DNA of 64,000 bases from Lampris incognitus (lineage: Eukaryota > Chordata > Actinopteri > Lampriformes > Lampridae). Below, one piece after another: positions 1-12,392 of this stretch. Made by a program: the position numbers and the translations under genes. The stretch's first letter is position 1; every line of letters begins with the position of its first letter. Below the pieces are notes generated by a model. It saw only the letters and a program-made list of their open reading frames with translations, was not told the origin of the DNA and searched no databases. The stretch spans positions 93,352,152 through 93,416,151 of the forward strand of contig NC_079213.1 in NCBI RefSeq assembly GCF_029633865.1, in the 5' to 3' direction.

Positions 1-1246
1 GTTTGAAATGAGAGCTTTGAATAGGCACATGTTGTCTCACTCGTCATATGGCATGCATGCATTAATGTGTTATTTTATCAGGTGACAGAAGCAATCCTGC
101 CAGGTATTTGTTCAGGTATTTGAATCTGTTCAGGCAGAGGAGGGGAGGCAGGGTCGCGGGTGAGGCCTAGGCTTGTAACAACGTGATTATAAGAAAGATT
201 ATAAGATATTAGAATATGAAATTGCGGTCAGAAGTCTCTCGTGAATGCAAAAAGCCTCAGCTTCCAGGGGAGCCCCTGCGGACCGCTTACATGCCCCCAC
301 CAATGTTGGTTGAAGACACTCTTCGGTCTCCATGTAATGCTAATGACATTTTCTGGCCAGGTAGATCAAACATTGATGCAGTGGCAAACACATGCGTGTT
401 GGAAACAACTCCAGCCGGAAAAAGGTTTGAAACATGATGCCGATATGGCCTTACTTTTGTTGGACACACAATCGATATTACTGCAGAACAGTTATATGAT
501 ATATTTTGATGACATTTGTAATCCATTAGACTGTCTGAATTAGCTTTGGTTCAAGGATGCAACTTTTACATGGGTGGGAACCATTTTCTGCTGAGCTGTT
601 GGCACATGAGCAACAGTGGCTGCTTGTCAGGTCTGTTTGTCGCTTGTGTCCTCGTTTAACTATGATGGAACATTGTTCTACTGTAATATTGATTGTCCAA
701 CAGAATCGCCACATCATTGTCACATTTCAAATGAATGAGATAGACTTATTAATAAAGAAAAGTTGTGGATTTCAGCTTTCAACTCAAGTTTTGCTTGTGC
801 AACTTAACTTATTGCTACCGAAAACAATTTAGATTACACAAAGCAAATTCGTTGCAAAAAGTTTGGTAATTAATATTTTAGAGACCCCAAAAATTTCTCG
901 AATCACGTTTTCGGGGGAGCTCCTGTCTTTCCACAAGGAGACGATCTCCCCTGGGCTCCTCACACCCTAGCCATCACCCCTTATGCAGATCTTAGCCCTA
1001 ACCTGTAACCCTTTGAAATAATCCATCTCTTATCACAGTTTGGAAAGCTGGTATCCCAAGCATGAATTCCTCTGGCTCACAAACCAACACACGCGCAGAG
1101 GAGCACACACACACTAACACACATACTTACACCTTAGCTCGGATGCTTTGGCAATTTCTATATTCTCAGAAAGCAACAAAGTGCAATGTGCAAAAAGTGT
1201 ATTTTCACACAGAATTAAAACTACAACAAACTGTGTGTCTGTCCAG
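1..1246. other. Intronic or upstream sequence, no coding exon seen
   Basis: This stretch precedes the first recognisable atcay exon and is probably atcay intron. The short open frames here resemble no protein I know. The upstream caytaxin exons, which would encode the acidic N-terminal half and the kinesin-light-chain WED motif, are not visible and presumably lie before the window. Confidence 0.5.
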
Positions 1247-3307
1247 ACGACACGCCGGTAGCCTCAGCCAAAGCGGGGCCCAGCAATGGCTCAGGAGAGG
1301 TGGAGGAGGATGGGACGGGTGGTAATGGACGTCTCTGGAGGACAGTGATCATTGGTGAACAGGAGCACCGTATCGACATGCAGGTCATCCGACCCTACCT
1401 CCGGGTCATCACGCATGGAGGTAGGTGTCAGTCCACTCAGAAACAGATAAATCAAAAGAGACAGGAACCCTCCTAGGCGTAGTACATATTTATTGATTGT
1501 AAATGCTACGCAAAGAAAGAACCTACTTTAAATCTATAATGCAGGTGCATTATTAGGATTCTAATCGGACATTTCCCCGGTATTGTTATCATGATTTTAC
1601 CGTGCTATCGTCATTTTTAAAATCACTAGGATAAGTAGAGAGCTCAGAAGACCAACAACGGTGAAAAAGGAACATGCCTCTAGGTTATCAAGCAGTGTGT
1701 TACAAACAGATTAGCTTCACTTGACCTGAGACATGAGCTTTTTATCCATCTCTAACATCAACATGTCTCTCTCATGGCAGGATACTATGGCGAGGGCCTA
1801 AATGCCATCATCGTTTTCTCCGCTTGTTACCTGCCTGACAGCAGCTGCCCAGACTACCACTACATCATGGAGAACCTCTTCCTGTGAGTATGCTGAGAGC
1901 TGGCTCCTTACCTTCTGTCTGATGGACGGTGGGCTAGTCCCAGGTTTGGTCATAGATTATCCAACACTTGTCATCAACGGATAAATAACCAACAGGGTTT
2001 TTCAAGATAAGGTGACCTTTAATATGCTTTTTCCATCCTCTCAATTCTTTTGCAGCTGTCTTTTCGATGACTTTATGTATGCAGGTGCGCAGATATGGAA
2101 CTGCAAACTTTGAGGTCAAAATGACAAAGTCTTGACTTTCCATCTCCTGCAGGTATGTGGTGAGCAGCCTGGAGATGCTAGTGGCCGAGGACTATCTGAT
2201 CATCTACATGAACGGAGCCACACCTCGCAGTAAGATGCCTGGGATCAGCTGGCTCAAGAAGTGCTACCAGATGATTGACAGAAGGTGGGGGTGAACCCAT
2301 GTATATGGACCCAACTGTACAGCAGTGATTTGGGTCAAGTTCAATGGTCACACATGTTCTCCTCATGTCTGCGTGGGTTTCCTCCAGGTGCTCCGGTTTC
2401 CTCCCACAGTCCAAAGACATGTATAGGTCAGGTGAATTGACATTACTAAATTGTCCCTAGGTATGAATGTGTGTGTGTGTGTGGGGGCCCTGTGTGATGG
2501 GCTGGCGGCCTGTCTAGGGTGTCTCCCCGGCTGCTGTCCAATACAGATAAGGAGCAAAATAATCCAGTGAGTCAGGTAAATTCTTTATGAGACAGTACAA
2601 GCTTGTTTCATGCCATAAGCAGTAGCATGAAACAGGCTTGTACTGTCTCATAAAGAATTTACTTGACTCACTAGATTTTATATATATATATATATATACT
2701 ATATATATACGTATATCAAGACAAAACTAAAATACTTCAACAGTGTTTGTCTTAAAACACTTGAACAGACCACTAAATCTGTTTCCTTATAAGTGCAACA
2801 ATGAATTATAACATCCTAGCTACTTATACCTTCTGAATACCAGCCAGTGTGGTTAATGTGATGGTTGATACAGCCTGCATTAAATACGTGCATGACAGTA
2901 ATATTAATTGAGTTCCTGATAAATGAAAAGTGAGGGGAAATGGACTTTGTCAGCAGCTGTCAGTGGATAGGAGAGCGAAGATGAGTCACTGATTACATTT
3001 GCTGCTGTTTTCTCTATTAAAGGAAAGGCTCCGTTTGAACCATGGTATGTGGATCAAAAAAAAGCAATACCACATTTTTCAATGTCTTTCACTAAGGACA
3101 CTTAAACATGTGCTTATGACCATATATTAACATTATCACTTTAATGACTTGCACTTTTCTGGCACCACCCAAACCCTGTGTTGATTGAATGTCCTCTTTG
3201 TGCATGTCGTGATTGCAGGTTGAGGAAGAACCTGAAGTCCCTGATCATCGCCCATCCTACTTGGTTTATACGCACCGTACTGGCCATTTCCAGACCCTTT
3301 ATCAGGT

Positions 3308-3352
<45 letters not shown>

Positions 3353-5179
3353 CAGGGCCGGATTAACAAACCATAGAGCCCCAGGGCAAGCATGTTCAGC
3401 AGGTGCCCCCACCTCCCACAAGTCACGCCAGCCCACCTGCCCGCCATACCGCCAAGTGCAAACCTTACCTTAGAAAAACAAGTTTAATTCAGTGCACTTT
3501 CAATGTACCTCCTTTAAACTAAACATAAATAGTGTACTTTTATTTTACTTTTGTCGCACTTGGAAAAGGTTAACCTGAGAATAGAGTACTTAAATATTAC
3601 TTGTAATTTGTAACTTTTTGAATACTTTATACTTTTGCAAAAGGTAGTAACAATAGCAAAGGCTGATAGTTGTACTTTAAAATGACTTAATAAATAAATA
3701 TTTGTGTACTTTATGTACTTATAAGTAGATATTTAGTTCCCCCAAGCTTAGTAAACATTTTATTCTTAGGTATGCTTCAAAAATATACTTAAAGTATACA
3801 ATTTTAGTTAAGGGTTAGCATGGCTCAAATCTCAAAAACACTTCCTTTTCATCCTTTGGACATTCGGATACAAAAAGTGGTTATCGGGACTTAACCACAG
3901 GGAATAAACACTTTCGTTTAAAAGAAAACACCATTTCCATTGCAAAACATGTGACAGCACAAAATTAAATTTAAAAAAAGTTATCTAAATGCGAAAGAAA
4001 CACTTTTATAACCTGGATCCTGAGAGCAGCAAGGTAGTAAGAAATGAGATAACTGTGACCAGAGGACTCTAATAATTCAGGTTTATTACTTCTTTTCCAA
4101 GACAGGTATAGAGCATTTTGTCATACAGTTTTTCAGATGTATGTACCAGTAGAAACAGCATTCGTCTGACCTCAAATGCGTTGACACTGTTGGTTGTTAT
4201 TGGCCTGTTTGTCTCTGCAGTGTGAAGTTCATGAATAAGATCCAGTACGTCCACAGTTTGGATGAGCTTGCAGAGATTGTCCCCATGGAGCACGTACAGG
4301 TGCCTGAGTGTGTGGTGCAGTAAGTATCTACTACAGGTGCATCAGAACTACTTAGAACCGACTGATTCCAGCAATCTCTCAACTCTCCCGGAAACATTTA
4401 ATCCTCGGGAACTAGGAATTAACGTCAATTTGTGGTAGAAAAATTAGTCTTGCCGCAAGACAAACAAAATAGAGGATTGTCATGTGAGTTTTTCATTCAA
4501 ATATGATAGTGGATCAAATTTGAATAGCAGACATTTTGAAATAGTAATTTGATGACGTTGAATATTTCAAAGCATGATCTGCATTCTTTTTCTTTAACAA
4601 GCCATGCATAACAGGATACTGTTTCTTGGATGAGGATATATATAACGGTGTTATTCATTTTCAGATTTGATGAGGAGAGGATTAAAGCCCAGAAAGCGAG
4701 GTAATATACGTCAGTCATTTCGCATCTTCTTTCATAGCATTATCCCCTCATACATGCTACTCACACAAGGAAAAATTAACCATAGCACAATAACTCCATG
4801 TGTATACACTGCCATTATTAGACTGTGTTGGGCTCCTACACCAAATGGACATCTGCCCAGCTGTCTGCAATGAGTGCATTTTAATTCACCCCAAGGGCTA
4901 TACTTCTAACGTGTGTGTGTGTGCGTGTGTGTGTGTGTAGAATGGAACAGGAACAGAGACAGCAGGAGCAGCAGCAGCAGCAGTCAAATCCACGGGAGCC
5001 AAATAAGACAGAGAGGTACTAATTGCGCCGGCCTCCATGTCTTCTGGCACATGTGATATATTAAGTTATAACAAATAGAGACCTGAGGCAAATACATGAG
5101 TCAATATTTTTAAAGGCTCTCAACACAATCTTTTCTTCTTTCTAGGCCAAAGTCAATGTTTGCAGATCAAGGATTGTAA
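1247..5179 (+). CDS. atcay: Caytaxin (BNIP2 family, BCH/CRAL-TRIO domain), 3' part of gene
   Basis: Caytaxin is a neuronal cytosolic adaptor with a BCH (CRAL-TRIO-like) domain. The family binds kinesin light chain and glutaminase, and human ATCAY is mutated in Cayman ataxia. Eight exons are read: 1247-1420, 1781-1883, 2153-2284, 3219-3305, 4221-4319, 4665-4700, 4941-5015 and 5146-5179, with the stop at 5177-5179. All introns are GT/AG and all phases join. The first exon begins at the codon after the family's WED motif and includes [17 protein letters not shown]. Later blocks are [62 protein letters not shown] and [12 protein letters not shown]. These match caytaxin better than BNIP2, BNIPL or PRUNE2. 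The tail is Gln-rich and ends SMFADQGL, unlike the mammalian tail. The 5' exons are outside the window. Which teleost duplicate this is (a or b) cannot be told. Confidence 0.93.
2366..2540 (+). mobile_element. tRNA-derived SINE, 5'-truncated copy
   Basis: This matches the body of the full copies at 6812 and 37474: the block around TCCTCCCACAGTCCAAAGAC, a short GT run, then CTGGCGGCCTGT. It has lost the tRNA-like head and the TGGA tail. It lies in an atcay intron. Confidence 0.75.
2565..2673. repeat. Foldback repeat with 49-bp arms and 11-bp loop
   Basis: Left arm 2565-2613 and right arm 2625-2673 are inverted copies differing at only a few positions, with a loop at 2614-2624. An AT dinucleotide run follows. 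A third, single-arm copy lies at about 44735-44785, so the arm is part of an interspersed repeat family. Confidence 0.85.
3308..3348 (+). repeat. (CA)n starting at a 5' splice site of atcay
   Basis: About 20 CA units start within a few bases of the donor of the 87-nt atcay exon (donor GT at 3306). CA-rich RNA is a known binding site for hnRNP L, so it could affect splicing of this exon. That effect is inferred. Confidence 0.8.
4911..4940 (+). promoter_or_regulatory. UG-repeat 3' splice site in atcay
   Basis: The acceptor of the 75-nt exon 4941-5015 follows a GTGTGTGCGTGTG-type run that ends directly in TAG, with almost no pyrimidine tract. UG repeats before an acceptor are the arrangement known from CFTR exon 9, where TDP-43 and CELF proteins promote skipping. 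Regulation here is inferred. Confidence 0.6.
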
Positions 5180-5710
5180 AAAAAAAGGTAAGGTAACGTG
5201 TCCATATTGTTGTTGTACTTCCTATAACAGCCACAAGGTGGCTCCTGGGACGGCGTTTCATATTCTGTTCCGTTGCGGTGGAGCGTTAAAGTCACTGACT
5301 CAAATTCAACCGGTAACGTGTGTTCTAATATATGCTCAAATTTCAGTGAAACTTTCCAAGTTTGATATTTAATCTACCCTTTCTAGTTTAAAGACTATGA
5401 GTTTTAGTCCAATTGGGTTCAATATTTTACACTACCAATCAAAAGTCCCTTAATTTATTGACTAATCGCCTTGTTTTGTGCACCAGTTTGTTTAACTTTC
5501 AAAGTAACAAGGAATTATAAGTATGCTGCAGTGTAATAAATAGATGAATTGAAAGGTTAACATAAATATTTTGGGTTTTTTTTTTAAACTGGATGTATTT
5601 TAGTAAAGTAAAAGTACTACAACCTGTGCTTTATTACGGTATCCACCATTTAAAAACTGTGTTATATAATGCACACCTGTTTAACTCTCCAAGGATCAGA
5701 CTTTGATCAA

Positions 5711-5754
<44 letters not shown>

Positions 5755-6811
5755 CATGCATCTACATTAGTGCTGTACTGGCTACTGTTACCAAAAAGGG
5801 ATCCCAGTGTCTCTGAAAGGTTACAAATACTATACAAGCGATTTTTCAAATGTGGGAACAGCGGCCAAACGTTCGTTATGTTCGACGTCATTAGACTATT
5901 GTCAATATGCGAAACATCATTCCATTAATGATAATCCTTTTAAAACATTTAGTTACTCTCACGTTTGCCATGCATTATTCTGTACTAGAAGGTCATGCTC
6001 AGATCCTGACAGACAAGGAAGTTGTACGTCAGCAAAATATATCCAATCTGAAACAATTTTTTTTTCCGTCTTTCAATTTGTTCCTCTTTGATATTGTTAT
6101 TCGTGGCATTCTGGTTGACAACAAAATTATAAAACAAAGTAAAATAGTGTAATTATAGTGCAATAGGTTATTTTGGTCTTGTTTTGTACCGTCAACCATG
6201 ACGTGGTTGTGACCAAAGTCAAAATGTTCTTATGAGGCCATGAGACTCCACGTGCACCCGTTGTGATGACAGGTTAAATGGCAAAACACGCTAAAAAGCT
6301 ATCGGATTCCAGTTTTCCACCTCTTCTGGGTTATCTACATTATTCCTCAGACTTTTTGTGACCCGATCAAGACTGCATCAACAGCCTTGAATATTTTCCA
6401 ATACCAGAGTGCTTTGGTATTGTTATTGAATCCATGGGCTGGTATTGATACTGAAGTCAGATTTTTTTTACGTCATGACCACACTGACCTGTGCCTGCCC
6501 CATCAGTCAGGTTTAAGAGGTCATTGAGTGAAGCATGTTAATTGGCATTGTAACTGACAAATCTGATATATCTTTCTGACGGATCAGTTAGATTCACAGT
6601 CAAATGTGCATATTTTTGAAAACGTTGAACTCGGGGAGCATAGCGTTTGAGTTCAACAAGGGAGGCAGTTGGTTTTAACTCACTGTTTGTCATTAAAGCT
6701 CCAATCCTGAGGATTTACGTGCAAACAAATTTCCTTTTTCATACTTTCTATCACCACTGTAATTTGGGACAATAAATAGAATGCAGAAATATCCAAATTA
6801 TGAGCGCTTCT
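5180..6811. other. atcay 3' UTR and downstream flank; (GT)n at 5714-5752
   Basis: An AATAAA at 5535-5540 could end the atcay transcript. The rest is AT-rich with a GT microsatellite at 5714-5752. I see no further gene. Confidence 0.5.
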
Positions 6812-7192
6812 GTGGGTGGCACAGTGGTGTAGTGGTTAGTGCAGTCGCCTCACAACAAGAAGGTCCTGGGTTTGAATCCCAGAGTAGTCCAATCTTGGGG
6901 GTTGTCCCAGGTCATTCTCTGTGTGGAGTTTGCATGTTCTCCCGTGTCTGCGTGGGTTTCCTCCAGGCGTTCTGTTTTCCTCCCACAGGCCAAAGACATG
7001 TAGGTCAGGTGAATCGGCCTTACTAAATTGCCCCTAGGTGTGAATGTCTGTGTGTGTGTGTGTGGGCCCTGTGATGGACTGGCGGCCTGTCCATGGTGTC
7101 TCCCCGCCTGCCGCCCAATGACTGCTGGGATAGGCTCCAGCATCCCACGACCCCACTTGGGATAAGCGGCTTGGATAATGGATGGATGGATA
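6812..7192 (+). mobile_element. tRNA-derived SINE, nearly full copy
   Basis: The head reads like a tRNA: the A-box region is TGGTGTAGTGG near 6844 and the B-box region is GGTTTGAATCC. The shared body follows, with a GT run and the CTGGCGGCCTGTCC block, and then a GGATAATGGATGGATGGA tail. Pol III promoter boxes plus a short tandem tail define a SINE. Other copies lie at 2366, 27703, 30250, 37474, 44855 and 49160. Confidence 0.8.
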
Positions 7193-7194
7193 GA

Positions 7195-10100
7195 GTTCTT
7201 TTGTCGTTGCTCATCTTTATGGTTAGTGTCAGGTAGGACTTACCTGGGAAAAAGGAGACGTTACAAGGGGGTATATGTCTTTACCAAATACAGAAGAACA
7301 AGGCAGGTCACTGTTTGTTTAAAGAAGAGCAAAATTGTACTACAAAAACCATAGCTTTTTCCAGATTCAGCTATTGGTTTAGTTTGTTTGGTGGTCGGGA
7401 ATTTGCTGTCTGCTCTATGGTTTGGATCGCTTCAACTTTGCCGAAACTATTAGTACCACCATACATTTAATAGTTTTGTACTAATTAGGGGATACCACAT
7501 GACCTTACCTCTCTCTAATTATCTTCTCTTGAGGCTGAGAGCATTGTGAAATGTGTTAAAGGAACAAACATCATCAGGCCTGCATTGAAGCATTTAAATA
7601 GGAATCTTCTCAATTACTGTACAAACAGATAAAGAAAAATTCCCCAATCTCTTGGCTCTCCTTTAAATTTTTTCAAACGATTATAATTCACTGATAATGC
7701 TACCGAAGCTTACATTTTACCATCATGACCCCAATTCAGTGGCTTGCAGCATGCATGGAGAGCTACGCACAAGTCAGGCGACCGAAAAAGCCATTTGTTT
7801 ATCTGACCAATTTGCTCCATCTTCTTGGTGGATCAAATAGAAAATGTCAAGGACATGCACACTTCTTGGAATTCACAATTTGAATTTACTGGGAATGGTG
7901 TAACTACAAGCAATAAACTTGTTTCTTCATGCATTTCTCTTAAAATAAGTCATTAAAGAAATTAATTGAATAGTTTGTACTAATTTGGGGTGACACTTCT
8001 TTTCAAGAAAGCTATTTTACACCTAAGGGGATCATTTAATTATCTTAAGGCGAATTAACGCCACCATGCGTGAAAACATGGGAACCGAGACGGTTTAATC
8101 ATATTCCAAAGTATTTTCCAGAGGGCTATCATCCACTAACATTTTGATCTCTTGTTGCAGTGTATGAGAGGAGCAAAGGACCAATACATCTAAGTGTGCT
8201 TCCTAATTTTATCAATTAGGTTGTTCAAGGTTCAAGAGCTGTCATCCGTCGATCCAAATGAATGCTCCAACTCCAGCCCCCGTCAGCAGCCCTCATCTTA
8301 CCCGAGGGGGTTTTAAGTTTCCAACTGAGGGCACGCTAAAGGAAGGCGCTGCTGCGACTGTCACCCTCTACTAATTCACAAGAAAAACCTCCCTGTCAAG
8401 GACGATGTCGCAGATTCATGGACTCATCACACTTCTTCATGTAAGGTCCTGTGGATTGACTTACCTCAGAATATTACTTCATCTCGTGATAAGGCTCCAA
8501 GAGTTTCCTTGACTGCTGAATGAAACGCCACACAGAAAGCAAACGTGAGATATAAAGACAAGGTTTCGAATATAAACTGCTGTATGTTAAGATCCGTGCT
8601 TGGCATAATTAGAGATGTGCAATGTCTAATTAATGACATGAATGTTTAAGTTAGTAGAGAGAGATCTGCCACTGAGGGCCAGAAGCATCTTATGTGGATA
8701 TTGGATATCGGTCTTGATGTACCCCCTCACCTCCAGCAAAATATACCCATGATGCTTTACTGCATAAGTCCCACATGTAAATGATAAGAATGCGTTTGCC
8801 AAACATTGGATGCCTTCATCTTCATTTTTGCCTCAAAACTGCTGTATTGTCTGCTTTTCGAGGTCCCCCCCCTAGAGCTGTGCCAAGATCTTGAACTACT
8901 TTTGATTGTTGCTGTGTGCGTTTCTACTTACATCTGCTGATCCTGGGATCATTTGGTGTCGTCCTCGCAGATCACATCCGCTCTGTAGTATTTTGGTCTG
9001 AATGCTGTCCTCGCTCAGCCGTCCATACTGAACCTTGTATAATAATAACATGTCTCCATCTTCTTGTCGCTGGAATGAGGGAGCACAGTCTCTCGAACCT
9101 TGTGGCCTGGATAACATCTGGCATCAGTTTGAAAACCGTTGTGAATACATAATTTGACCGTGGACCGTAATTGGGGATGAGATTGCCACTAAGGAGAGAA
9201 CGTTCTCTTAATTATCAATTACGTTTTAGTTAGATAAGGTTAATGTAGCTTAGTGTTGTTCTTATCTCGTGATTTCAAAGGCTTTGTGCATTTTCATGAG
9301 GAAAAGTTCTCTGGTGTTTTTGAGCTACGCTTCATTTTTTTTGGGGTACAGACAGAAGATGTTAAGTTCTCAGAATCTTTCAGATCTCATGAATTATGGA
9401 TTGGGTAATTCCCGGGGATCAATTAATTTGACCCAAAATCTTCTTTATCTAATGAATACTTGTTCAGTGCATGGTAGCAGGAGGGCGGTAGGGTGGCTAG
9501 AGTTTTTATTTTTGTAAAGAATTACATAATCATATTGCCTGATTAATGTTTGTATTGTTTTGCACTATTGCATTTGGTTATCACAAGACCCTAAACAGGG
9601 TTAAGCGTAGAACCAGATCTGTTTACGTTTTGGAGATCATTTGCACTCTTTAAATGTCCCACACTGTCCTTAATTCTCAGTCAGTATGACTAATCTCATG
9701 CATCTTTAGGTAGCTGTTGGTAAGGCATTGCTATGCATATGCATCTGTGATATAACATACATGACTGCAGTCATGTTTTTTGAAGTGCCAATTCACTTTT
9801 AACTCTCCTCGTCTCATCTTGTCTTCATGTGTACAGCAGGGATGTTTATAAATGGTTGAGCATTTCCTCTCTCCATGAGTTTCCGTGTTTTTTCACCGTA
9901 GTGGGTCAAACCTAAGCTCTCATGCATCTACCCCAGCTGGGGGAACAGTGGCAGGACCGGACAGTACAGGGCCTTAGCCTTCAATAGGGAGCTGAGGAGA
10001 TCTTCATCCCAGGTGAAGAGAGTTCATCGGCCTGTTTCGAACCAAATGACAAACAGACAACAAAACAAAACATCACGAGGAACGGCCTTCCAATTCTCTG

Positions 10101-10754
10101 CTAATGTAGACAAAGGCTTCTCTACCAAATCATTCTCAACATTATATTAAGTCAAACCAACATTGTAAACAAGGTTCCAGGCATATGAGTGGTGTGGTAC
10201 ATCCTTAATCATCTTTTGACAGTATGTATTTTCATTTAGAATATTAAAGCACAAAATCTATATTGTTAATCCACTGCTAACAATGCAAACACCCGGTTTG
10301 CCATTTGTCCACCATTATATGTAGCTTCTTTTCAGGAAAGAAAAAAAAATGTTTCACTCATTTCAAATGAGAGAGATTATCTATTATATATATAGTTCAG
10401 ACGTTCTTATGCTTGTGGAGGTAGTTTCTGCCTTGTAAATATGACTTAATAAATTGTTCCAACCGGCAATCTTTCAATATCGGTGTTTTATTCATAAGGC
10501 ACTTCCTTGTTGTTCACATAATTTATAGTATTTCTGTTCAATGGCATAAGTCTGAGGTCACCGCTATTGAGATTTTAGTCTCCCAATGAATATTTTTACT
10601 TTACCATGGATCAAAGTAGGTCTATTAATACCGTCACTATGATGCCTCTACAACTATATTAAACCTTGGTCACATGAGCCCCCCTTCCACTCTCACCCGA
10701 TAACCCTGTCAGAAAACCCCTGACCATTACATCAGCTGTGACAGGGTCCTCAAG

Positions 10755-10786
<32 letters not shown>

Positions 10787-11173
10787 GCACACACATATGA
10801 GAGGCCATGTGGGCTTCTCATATATATACACTGACACAGACATACACACAATGTCTCCCAGTCTCACTTCTTAGCAAAAACAAATATTTAAGCCACACAG
10901 AAAAATAAAGGAAGAGAATGAGTAAGGGCCGGATAGCTGAATGGAGGGAGGGAAGGAGGAAGAGGGAGATAGCAATACCGGACAGCAAATGGGATGAAGT
11001 TTTGTACATCTTATTCACAAGTAACTGTAATGAACTTTACATAAAAGTAAAGATGATAGCAACGTGCAATAAATGCACATTCATAATAAATGCACAACCT
11101 GTCTGTGGAAGTCCCTTCTTCTTTCATGCGGTGTAATTTCCCTGCAAGAATAATCAAGGCCATGCTTTCTGTG
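7195..11173. other. Intergenic, no gene recognised
   Basis: About 4 kb between atcay and nmrk2. It contains a CA microsatellite at 10757-10783 and short open frames without family resemblance. One reverse frame at 8896-9117 and an exon-like block at about 9900-10010 were looked at and left out. Confidence 0.5.
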
Positions 11174-11604
11174 TGTAACGTGCACGGATAAGTAGACACG
11201 CTGGCCGCTGGCTGGCGGGTCTGACCCTTTAGTCTGGCGGTTAGCGATGTGTCCTGCGGTGCGGGCGATACGGGTTCGCTTCCCGGCCGCGGCAGTTCCT
11301 GTGGTTGCGTTGTCCCCCGAATTCGCTACATTGGTGTCAGAAGTGGGACGGGGCGACCGTAAGGCCATCGGAAGCGTATGCGCCCTGAGGCGTGAAAGAG
11401 CTGATATGCTTAAGCGCGGGCACGCGCTTCCCGAAGGAGGGGGGTAGTGTAACGTGCATGGATAAGTAGACACGCTGGCCGCTAGTTGGCGCGTCTGACC
11501 CTTTAGTCTGGCGGTTAGCGATGTCTCCTGCGGTGCGGGCGATACAGGTTCGCTTCCCGGCCGCGGCAGTTCCTGTGGTTACGTTGTCCCCCGAATTTGC
11601 TACA
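11174..11604 (+). mobile_element. Miniature LTR element (TRIM-like) with tRNA-like boxes in its LTRs
   Basis: Two direct repeats, 11174-11330 and 11448-11604 (157 bp each), begin TGTAACGTGC and end GCTACA. They differ by about 5%. The 117-bp interior opens with TTGGTGTCAGAAGTGGGA, which sits where a primer-binding site should be. It closes with the purine tract GAAGGAGGGGGG (11433-11444), just before the second repeat. The whole is flanked by TGTG on both sides, a 4-bp target duplication. It encodes nothing, so it would need another element's proteins to move. It is a fossil of moderate age. Confidence 0.85.
11230..11283 (+). promoter_or_regulatory. tRNA-like A and B boxes inside the miniature LTR
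   Basis: TAGTCTGGCGG at 11230-11240 fits the Pol III A-box pattern TRGYNNARYGG with one departure. GGTTCGCTTCC at 11273-11283 fits the B box GGTTCGANTCC with one departure. The two starts are 43 nt apart, as in tRNA genes. The second LTR repeats this at 11504-11514 and 11547-11557. Pol III activity is inferred. Confidence 0.6.
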
Positions 11605-12392
11605 TGTGCTAAAGTAAGTATACACTGGGAGAAGAGCTAACAGCTGTCCTGATTAAAGTGTGTCCCTTCAATTAATTCCCTTGAGTTAAATGTATGGCTT
11701 ACTAACCCCAACAACGCCCTTACACCTTTAATACCTTTTATCTAGCACAGCAAAGCCTAAAGAGAGCCCACGGAAAATTTAACCATGTGCTTGTTATTCA
11801 GCCGGAGCTATGCAGCCTCGTCGTAGGATGCAGTGTAGGGATGGCTGTATAGGTTAAAAGGCTCGATCCGTTTATTCTTATTTCTCTATATATTATTTCA
11901 TATCTATTTTATATGTATTATTATTGATCTTTATCCATGTATTGATTTGAATCAGTGTTTGCTCAGAAGGCGAGAGGGAAGTTTGTTGAATTTGATTTAC
12001 AATTGTGACTAACTGACTTGAGTCGGTTGACAATTCAAAGATATCTCTGCAGGATCTGTCTAACAGTGAGCTTGTATGCGTCTCATAGTCAAGAAGCACA
12101 TTTTAGTAAATGCAGAGCAGATCACAGTTTATGTTTAAGGACCACATGGACGTTATTTATCCTGAACTGCGGTAAAGTGGAACGGAGACGTTCCTTGGGA
12201 GGCAACGTGTTTTTGTTTTGTTTTTTTAAACGTCCATCCTTGCTGCATCGAGGACGTGATCAGTCATAAAAGTGGTCGGAATGAAGCTGAACTTAAATGT
12301 ACTCGGCAGCTTTACAATTCAAATAAAATAAGACGTCGCGTCACACGGCACGAGCCGACAGCGTTGACCACGAGGTGCACTACGTATACGCG

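Noticed and set aside
6812-6910. Functional tRNA gene
   Set aside because: A and B boxes are present but no cloverleaf with a sensible anticodon forms, and several dispersed copies share the downstream body, so it is a SINE.
8896-9117. Reverse 73-codon ORF, possible small protein
   Set aside because: No start context, no homology I can recall, and an equally long frame on the other strand.
9900-10010. Exon-like block with an AG before and GTGAAG after
   Set aside because: No frame gives a recognisable protein and the spacing fits neither neighbouring gene; at best an untranslated exon.
11247-11447. 66-codon ORF inside the miniature LTR element, possible gag remnant
   Set aside because: It spans LTR and interior, has no gag-like features and is not kept in the relative at 40.1 kb.
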